From contig NZ_JAFKFW010000003.1 of NCBI RefSeq assembly GCF_017308015.1, positions 207,006 to 271,005 on the forward strand: 64,000 bases of DNA, written 5' to 3'. Shown one piece after another: positions 57,295 to 64,000 of the stretch. Position numbers and translations under genes: made by a program. Each line of letters opens with the position of its first letter. The first letter of the stretch is position 1. Origin of the DNA: Allobosea sp. Lineage in GTDB: Bacteria > Pseudomonadota > Alphaproteobacteria > Rhizobiales > Beijerinckiaceae. The notes below the pieces were generated by a model. That model saw only the letters and a program-made list of their open reading frames with translations, was not told the origin of the DNA and did not search any database.

Positions 57295-58083
57295 ATGACC
57301 GAGATAGCCACTCCCGACAGCCGCTTCGCCTCGAAAATCTTCCCCTCGCCCAACCATGGCGAGCGCAAGCATGCGGACGGGACGCCGGGGCGCCGGCCGG
57401 ATATGCTGATCCTGCACTACACCGGCATGCCGGTGGCGGGCGAAGCGCTGCAATGGCTCTGCAACCCGGTCGCGCAGGTCTCCTCGCATTATTTCGTCTT
57501 CGAGAACGGCCATGTGCTCCAGCTCGTGCCGGAGGGCCGGCGCGCCTGGCATGCCGGAGCCTCGCACTGGGCCGGCGAGACCGACATCAACTCCGGCTCG
57601 ATCGGCATCGAGATCGCCAATCCCGGCCATCCCGGCGGCCTGCCCGATTACCCGGAAGAGCAGATCGCGGCGACGCTGAACCTCTGCCGCGACATCTGCG
57701 AGCGCTGGTCGATCCCGCCCGAGCGCGTGCTCGCCCATTCCGACATCGCGCCCGGCCGCAAGATCGACCCCGGCGAAAAATTCCCGTGGCGGCGCTTCGC
57801 CGAGGCCGGCGTCGGCCTCTGGACCGAACCGGCGCCGATCCGCGGCGGGCGCTTCTTCGCCCGCGGCGAGAGCGGCCAGCCGGTCGAGGCGCTGCAGGCG
57901 ATGTTCGCCATGCTCGGCTATGGCGTCACCGTCGACGGCATCTTCGACGAGAAGCTGGAGGCGGTCGTCGCCGCGTTCCAGCGCCATTGGCGCCAGGAGA
58001 AGGTCGACGGCGTCGCCGATTCCTCGACCATCACGACGCTGCGCGACCTGCTCGCCGCCACCCAGGGCGCCCGCACGGCCTGA
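57295..58083 (+). CDS. N-acetylmuramoyl-L-alanine amidase, AmiD-like, with peptidoglycan-binding domain
   Basis: 262 residues. Amidase_2 domain: LILHYTG with zinc ligand His41, SSHYFV, AHSDIAPGRKIDPG; then a PG_binding_1 domain (about 190-255; VEALQAMFAMLGYGVTVDGIF, split as VEALQAMFAMLGYG and VTVDGIF). No signal peptide is evident, so cytosolic murein recycling (AmpD-like role) is likely. Confidence 0.92.
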   Translation: MTEIATPDSRFASKIFPSPNHGERKHADGTPGRRPDMLILHYTGMPVAGEALQWLCNPVAQVSSHYFVFENGHVLQLVPEGRRAWHAGASHWAGETDINSGSIGIEIANPGHPGGLPDYPEEQIAATLNLCRDICERWSIPPERVLAHSDIAPGRKIDPGEKFPWRRFAEAGVGLWTEPAPIRGGRFFARGESGQPVEALQAMFAMLGYGVTVDGIFDEKLEAVVAAFQRHWRQEKVDGVADSSTITTLRDLLAATQGARTA

Positions 58084-58190
58084 CCGGCGGCTAAGCCAAA
58101 GATTGCAGGAAGTTAACTCGCCGGACGGCTCGCTTTCTGGCAAGCTCTCCATCGGCCGCGCCGAGGCGCGGGCCGAATGGGGAAACGACC

Positions 58191-59849
58191 TTGCGCAAAT
58201 GGCTGATCGGAACCGGGCTGTTCGTTCTCGCGGCGGCCGGTGGCTATTGGGCATTGCGCCCGGCTGGCGGCAACGCCAATGAGCCGCCCTATCGTACCGC
58301 CACGCTCGATCGCGGCCGCATCACCGCCGCCGTGCGCGCCACCGGCACGCTGACGCCGGTCACCACCGTCCTCGTCGGCTCGCAGTTATCCGGCCAGATC
58401 GTCGAGCTCCTCGCCGACTACAACACGCAGGTGAAGGCCGGACAGGTCGTGGCCCGCCTGCAGAGCGACCAGATCCGCACGCGCCGCGACGCCGCCCAGG
58501 CCGATCTCGAACAGGCCAGGGCCGATCTCGTGGTCAAGAACGCCCAGCTCGAACGCGCCCGGGCCGCGCGGATCAAGGCCGATTCGATCATCCGCGATCT
58601 CGAAGCCCAGCGCACCCGCACCTCCGCCCAGCTCGCCGATGCGAAGCGCACCTTCGAGCGGCAGGACCAGCTCTTCAACCGCAGCACGGGCTCGCAGCAG
58701 AACCTCGACACGGCCCGCACCCAGGTCGAGGTCCAGACAGCCTCGCTCGCCTCGAACGAGGCCCAGCTCGCCTCGGCCCGGACCGAGCTCAAGGGGCTCG
58801 ATGCCGATATCCAGCTCGCCGAAGGACAGGTTCAGGCCAGCCAGGCCCTGATCGGCAGCCGCGACGCCAAGCTCCGGGACATCCTGATCGATCTCGAACG
58901 CACGCAGATTCGCTCCCCGGTCGACGGCGTCGTGGTCCAGCGCCAGGTCGATCTCGGCCAGACGGTTGCCGCCTCGCTCTCCTCGCCGACCCTGTTCCAG
59001 ATCGCGCAGGACCTGCGCACCATCGACATCTACGCCAATATCGACGAAGCCGATGTCGGCCGGCTGAAGCCCGGACAGCCGGTCTCCTTCACCGTCAACG
59101 CCTATCCCAACCGCAATTTCCAGGGGCGGGTCGAGATGGTCCGGCTCGGCGCCCAGACCATCCAGAACGTCGTGACCTATACCGGCATCATCCGCGTCGA
59201 GAACCGCGACATGGCGCTCCTGCCGGGCATGACCGCCAATCTCCAGGTCGTGACCGAGGACCGGCCGGATGCGCTGCGCGTGCCCAATGCCGCCCTGCGC
59301 TTCCGCCCCGTCGGCGCTGCGGGGGCACCGGCAACGGCAGGCACCGGCCCGGTGGCGCTTCCGGATGCCGGCGAGCGAGCACCGCGAGCGGCCAACGCCC
59401 TGCGCGAGCGTATCGAGACAGAGTTGCAGCCGACGCCGGAGCAGAAGCAGGCGATCGCCGGGATTCTCAAGGAGCGCCGCGGCAATCGCGAAGCCATGGC
59501 CGGACTCTCGCCCGAGGAACGGCGCGCGGCCTTCCGCACGGCGCGCAACGAGATCGTCACGAAGATCGGCGCCGTGCTCGATCCCGAGCGCCGGGCCAAA
59601 TTCGAGGCCATCATGCAGGAAGGCCGCGGGGCGCCGCGTCAGGGCGTTCCGGGGCGCGTCTATGTCCTCGACGAAGCCGGCCTGCCGAAACCGGTGCCCG
59701 TCACGCTCGGCCCGACCGATGGCGCCTTCACCGAACTGCTCGGCGGCGAGGTCAGGGACGGCGCGCAGGTCGTGACCGGCGGCGGCCCGCGCCTGACCAC
59801 CACACCCGAGCCGACCGCACCCCGCCCCCGCGGGCCGCGGCTGTTCTGA
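58191..59849 (+). CDS. macA: MacA-like efflux adaptor with a helical insertion
   Basis: 552 residues, HlyD/RND-MFP family. One N-terminal membrane helix (5-22), lipoyl half (GSQLSGQIVELLADYNTQVKAGQ region), long coiled-coil hairpin (about 95-235), second lipoyl half (IRSPVDGVVVQRQVDLGQTV, split as IRSPVDGVV and VQRQVDLGQTV), beta barrel and membrane-proximal domain. An insertion of about 80 residues at 401-477 is rich in Glu, Arg and Ala and looks like Spy/CpxP LTxxQ helices (LQPTPEQKQAIAGILKERR). Most MacA proteins are about 370-400 residues. TTG start with GGGGAAA upstream. Partner of the ABC genes downstream. Confidence 0.88.
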   Translation: MRKWLIGTGLFVLAAAGGYWALRPAGGNANEPPYRTATLDRGRITAAVRATGTLTPVTTVLVGSQLSGQIVELLADYNTQVKAGQVVARLQSDQIRTRRDAAQADLEQARADLVVKNAQLERARAARIKADSIIRDLEAQRTRTSAQLADAKRTFERQDQLFNRSTGSQQNLDTARTQVEVQTASLASNEAQLASARTELKGLDADIQLAEGQVQASQALIGSRDAKLRDILIDLERTQIRSPVDGVVVQRQVDLGQTVAASLSSPTLFQIAQDLRTIDIYANIDEADVGRLKPGQPVSFTVNAYPNRNFQGRVEMVRLGAQTIQNVVTYTGIIRVENRDMALLPGMTANLQVVTEDRPDALRVPNAALRFRPVGAAGAPATAGTGPVALPDAGERAPRAANALRERIETELQPTPEQKQAIAGILKERRGNREAMAGLSPEERRAAFRTARNEIVTKIGAVLDPERRAKFEAIMQEGRGAPRQGVPGRVYVLDEAGLPKPVPVTLGPTDGAFTELLGGEVRDGAQVVTGGGPRLTTTPEPTAPRPRGPRLF

Positions 59850-59903
59850 GGGTAACGCAGTGAAATGTCTTGAAGGCAACGCCTATGAAGACATCCGCGG
59901 GAT

Positions 59904-60034
59904 CCCCTCTCCCGGATGGGAGAGGGGTAGGGGTGAGGGCCCGCGCTTTCAGGACCGGCGCGACGCCACAGCCCCGCGTCTTTTGCGGACGAGGCAGGCC
60001 CTCATCCCTGCCCTTCTCCCACACGGGAGAAGGG
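59904..60034. repeat. Composite intergenic repeat, family C, within the mac operon
   Basis: Two hairpins: CCCCTCTCCC / GGGAGAGGGG at 59904-59927 and CCCTTCTCCC / GGGAGAAGGG at 60011-60034, with GTGAGGGC and GCCCTCAT pairing between them. A widely dispersed proteobacterial intergenic element. It sits in the 243-bp gap between macA and the ATPase gene. Confidence 0.8.
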
Positions 60035-60092
60035 TTCCCCGCGCTTGTTCGTCCAACGCATGGCAAGCCCTGACCAATATCGGGGCGCGGCA

Positions 60093-60838
60093 ATGCCCCT
60101 GATCGAAACCCGCGACCTCTCCCGCGTCTACGATCTCGATTCCGGTCGCGTCACGGCGCTGGACCGGGTTTCGCTGGCGATCGAAGCGGGCGACCTCGTC
60201 GCGGTGATGGGCCCGTCCGGGTCGGGCAAATCGACCTTCATGAACCTGATCGGCTGCCTCGACCGGCCGAGCGGCGGCCATTACATGCTCGACGGCGTCG
60301 CGGTCGAGACCTTGTCGGGCGACGGGCTGGCGGAACTGCGCAACCGCAAGCTCGGCTTCGTCTTCCAGCAGTTCAACCTGCTGCCGCGCATCGACGCCTG
60401 CGCCAATGTCGAACTGCCGATGGTCTATGCCGGTGTCGCCCGCGCCGAGCGCAAGCGGCGCGCGCTTGCGGCGCTCGCCCGCGTCGGCCTCGCCGAGCGC
60501 GCCCATCACCGTCCGATGCAGCTTTCCGGCGGCCAGCAGCAGCGCGTCGCCATCGCCCGCGCGCTGGTCAACGAGCCGCGCCTGCTCCTCGCCGACGAAC
60601 CGACGGGCGCGCTCGACAGCCGCACCGCTCTCGAAATCCTTGCGCTGTTCCAGGACCTCAACCGCGAAGGCGTCACCGTCGTCCTCGTCACGCATGATGC
60701 CGAGGTCGCCCGCCACGCACGCCGGCTGATCCGCTTCCGCGATGGGCACCTGCTCAACGACATCAGGCAAGAGCCGGCCGACGCTCGCGCCGCGCTGGCC
60801 GCCTTCGATGCCGGGATCGGCCTGCCGGAGGCCGCGGC

Positions 60839-60842
<4 letters not shown>
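60093..60842 (+). CDS. MacB-type ABC transporter ATP-binding protein
   Basis: 249 residues, LolD/MacB class. Walker A GPSGSGKST (40-48), Q-loop FVFQQFNLLPR, signature LSGGQQQR, Walker B LLLADEPTGALDS and H-loop VTHD. Start ATG 60093 used; ATG 60060 is an alternative. Overlaps the permease gene by 4 bp. Drives MacA-dependent export. Confidence 0.94.
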
Positions 60843-62071
<1,229 letters not shown>

Positions 62072-62157
62072 CGCTGGGCATTTCCCCGCGCATCGCAAGG
62101 GTCGCTTAACGCTCGAAGCCTAGGCTGCCCGCATCGGTCGGCCAGCAGGAGAGCGTC

Positions 62158-63099
62158 GTGAACAGCCAGCGGCTCGTCGCAGCCACCAAGCTCCATTACG
62201 ACAACGCGCTGGCGCCCGCCGCGCTCGGAGCCTGGGAATGTCATCTGGCCAATGAGACGCTGAGCTGGACGGATGGCGTCTACGACCTGTTCGGCCTTCA
62301 GCGCGGCAGCGAGATCTACCGCAGGGAGACGCTGGACCTGTACGAAGAACGGTCCCGGCGCGAGATGGAACAGCATCGCGGCAACGCAATTCGCACCGGA
62401 CAGGGCTTTGCGCTGGATTGCCGGATCAGGGCGGCCAGCGGCGAGAAGCGCTGGATGCGGCTGATCGTCGGTGTCGGCTATCAGCATGGCCGGCCCACCC
62501 GCATCTTTGGCTCGAAGCAGGACGTCACCGCCGAAAAGGGGCTGTGGAGCAGCGTCTCCAGCCTGGCGCGCGCTGAAGCCACGTCGGGGCTCGCAGCGCG
62601 CCGCAGTTTCACCGACGCTCTCAGACGCTTCCGGCATGAACAGGGCGGCAAATCCGACCGCCTCGCTCTCGCAATCTTCGAGATCGATCGCTTCCCGACG
62701 CTCCTCGAAAACCACGGCCGCTCTGCCGGCAGCAATGTGATCCGCTGCCTTGGCGAGCGGCTGCGCCGGCTCTTCCCCGATGCCTTGGTCATCGACCAGA
62801 CTGGTCCCGGCAGCTTCTCCCTGCTGCTGCCGATGCCGGGCGACAAGGGCTATCTGGGGTCGATGCTCACCGGTACGCACAAGTTGCTGTGCCGGCCGAT
62901 GTCGAACGGCAACCTCATCATCGATATCACGCTCTCGGTCGGTGCCGCCCTGCTGACCCCGGAACGCCATCGCGAACAGAGCGAGATCTTCACGGAAGCC
63001 GAGGCGGCGCTCCATGTCGCGGGCCTCGCCGGCGGGGATTGTGTCCGCGTCTTCGACGGGCCGGTGGCGGTTGCGAGCCTGTCGGCCCTCGCGGGGTAG
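62158..63099 (+). CDS. PAS domain protein with degenerate GGDEF domain
   Basis: 313 residues. PAS fold at about 15-125 (GAWECHLANETLSWTDGVYDLFG, split as GAWECHLANETLSW and TDGVYDLFG; then SGEKRWMRLIV). A GGDEF-like fold follows (about 145-300; LALAIFEIDRFPTLLENHG), but the active-site loop reads GPGSF at 216-220 and the metal Asp is replaced, so it cannot be a cyclase. No membrane helix. GTG start with AGGAGAG upstream. Probably a sensor or GTP/c-di-GMP-related effector. Confidence 0.82.
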   Translation: MNSQRLVAATKLHYDNALAPAALGAWECHLANETLSWTDGVYDLFGLQRGSEIYRRETLDLYEERSRREMEQHRGNAIRTGQGFALDCRIRAASGEKRWMRLIVGVGYQHGRPTRIFGSKQDVTAEKGLWSSVSSLARAEATSGLAARRSFTDALRRFRHEQGGKSDRLALAIFEIDRFPTLLENHGRSAGSNVIRCLGERLRRLFPDALVIDQTGPGSFSLLLPMPGDKGYLGSMLTGTHKLLCRPMSNGNLIIDITLSVGAALLTPERHREQSEIFTEAEAALHVAGLAGGDCVRVFDGPVAVASLSALAG

Positions 63100-63170
63100 C
63101 GGTCACCGGGTTCCGACAGAGCCCGGCGTCATGCCTGACCGCTCCGGACTGATGGGGCTGCCTCGCAACC

Positions 63171-63605
63171 TCACAGGGCCCGCGTGAAGACGGTCTGTCC
63201 GTCGAGGCCACGACCCATGTCGCGCCAGCCATGCTCGCGATAGAAGCGCTCCGCCCGCGTGCCGGCGCCGGTTTCGAGCCAGGCCTGAGCGTGGCCCGCT
63301 GCCCTCAGCCCGGCGAGTGCGGCATCGAGCAGGGCACGGCCGTGCCCTCGCCCCTCCCGGGCCGGATCGACGAACAGGGCCCAGATCAGGCCGGTCTGAT
63401 GATTGGCGCAGGCGAAGCCGACGATCTCGCCAGCGTTTTCCGCGACGAGGAAGATCGCGTTATCGCGATACCAGGCGACGTCTTCGTCCGTCACCTTCGA
63501 GGGATCGCTGAGGATGTTCTCGCGCACGCCCATGCGGATGGCGAAGATGCGCGGCTGGTCCGCCGCCACCGCCCTGCGGATCAGCGTCGTCTCGTCGTTC
63601 GTCAC
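63171..63605 (-). CDS. GNAT family N-acetyltransferase
   Basis: 144 residues: ALFVDPAREGRGHGRALLDAAL holds the acetyl-CoA loop (REGRGHGRALL), with AERFYREHGWRDMG as the usual C-terminal GNAT segment. GTG start with GGAGAG upstream. Substrate unknown. 55 bp after the metH stop, same strand. Confidence 0.88.
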   Translation of the reverse strand: MTNDETTLIRRAVAADQPRIFAIRMGVRENILSDPSKVTDEDVAWYRDNAIFLVAENAGEIVGFACANHQTGLIWALFVDPAREGRGHGRALLDAALAGLRAAGHAQAWLETGAGTRAERFYREHGWRDMGRGLDGQTVFTRAL

Positions 63606-63660
63606 GGATACTCTCCATCGCTGCGGCAGGCGTGATGCCCGCCGCGGCGCTGGAAGGCAA

Positions 63661-63999
63661 CTACTCCGCCGCCTGCAGGCGATAGGCGGCCGTGTCGTAG
63701 TTGAGGATCGGCGCCAGCCAGCGCTCGACCTCCTCGATGCTCATACCCTTGCGCTCGGCATAGTCCTCGACCTGGTCGCGCTCGACCTTGGCCACGCCGA
63801 AATAATACGCTTCGGGATGCGCGAGATAGAGCCCGGAGACCGAGGAGCCCGGCCACATCGCAAAGCTCTCGGTGAGCTTGACGCCGACGCGACGCTCCGC
63901 CTCCAGCAGCCGGAACAGCGTCTCCTTCTCGGTATGGTCGGGCTGCGCCGGATAGCCCGGCGCCGGGCGGATACCGCGATATTCCTCGCGGATCAGCTC
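63661..63999 (-). CDS. metH: Methionine synthase MetH, C-terminal activation domain (partial)
   Basis: The last 112 residues before the stop; the rest lies beyond the right edge. [12 protein letters not shown] is the AdoMet-binding signature of the reactivation domain of cobalamin-dependent methionine synthase; [22 protein letters not shown] follows (seen as [17 protein letters not shown]). This domain methylates oxidised cobalamin to restore activity. Confidence 0.93.
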   Translation of the reverse strand, partial: ELIREEYRGIRPAPGYPAQPDHTEKETLFRLLEAERRVGVKLTESFAMWPGSSVSGLYLAHPEAYYFGVAKVERDQVEDYAERKGMSIEEVERWLAPILNYDTAAYRLQAAE

Positions 64000-64000
64000 G

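Overview
The window looks like a chromosomal segment of an alphaproteobacterium of the order Hyphomicrobiales, most likely close to Bosea. This rests on the high GC content, the gene order and lengths of the division cluster, a two-gene betaine-lipid pathway, candidate CtrA sites, and several families of palindromic intergenic repeats that I associate with this order. The genus is an inference; the order is better supported. There is no rRNA, tRNA, CRISPR array, transposase or integrase.

Left part (1-20.2 kb), mixed housekeeping and accessory genes: the end of a probable thioesterase; an ion channel with a C-terminal zinc ribbon; btaAB for the phosphorus-free lipid DGTS, with a PhoB-box-like repeat upstream; msrB; an AidB-type acyl-CoA dehydrogenase; a UvrD/PcrA helicase. 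At 7.9-9.1 kb a low-GC two-gene unit encodes a Panacea-domain (DUF4065) protein and an unrecognised partner, probably a toxin-antitoxin module. It is followed by a solitary HicB-like protein, a GNAT enzyme, an HxlR/SDR divergent pair, a diguanylate cyclase, prmA, two tiny genes, an M24 aminopeptidase P, an AzlCD exporter with an AraC regulator, and an MFS transporter divergent from a second AraC regulator.

Middle (20.2-31 kb): ligA, a DUF2189 membrane protein, a 24-residue membrane peptide, a DEAD-box RNA helicase, a metallo-beta-lactamase-fold hydrolase, recN, bamD and lpxC.

Right-centre (31-53.2 kb): the dcw cluster, transcribed leftwards: mraZ-rsmH-ftsL-ftsI-murE-murF-mraY-murD, ftsW-murG-murC-murB, ddlB-ftsQ-ftsA-ftsZ, then lpxC-bamD-recN. 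It builds meso-DAP peptidoglycan precursors and the divisome. Two opposite-strand cassettes interrupt it: a VOC protein between murD and ftsW, and a MarR/nitroreductase/EamA set between murB and ddlB. Downstream of each interruption (in the direction of dcw transcription) transcription of the remaining genes would have to restart, and candidate CtrA sites lie at both restart points. Upstream of mraZ, TGGGN-like motifs recur every 10 bp, as expected for MraZ boxes.

Right end (53.7-64 kb): ohrR/ohr peroxide defence with a palindromic operator, RNase P RNA (rnpB), a small lytic transglycosylase, a DjlA-like cochaperone, an AmiD-like amidase, a MacAB-type export system whose adaptor carries a helical insertion, a PAS plus degenerate GGDEF protein, a GNAT enzyme, and the C-terminal end of metH.
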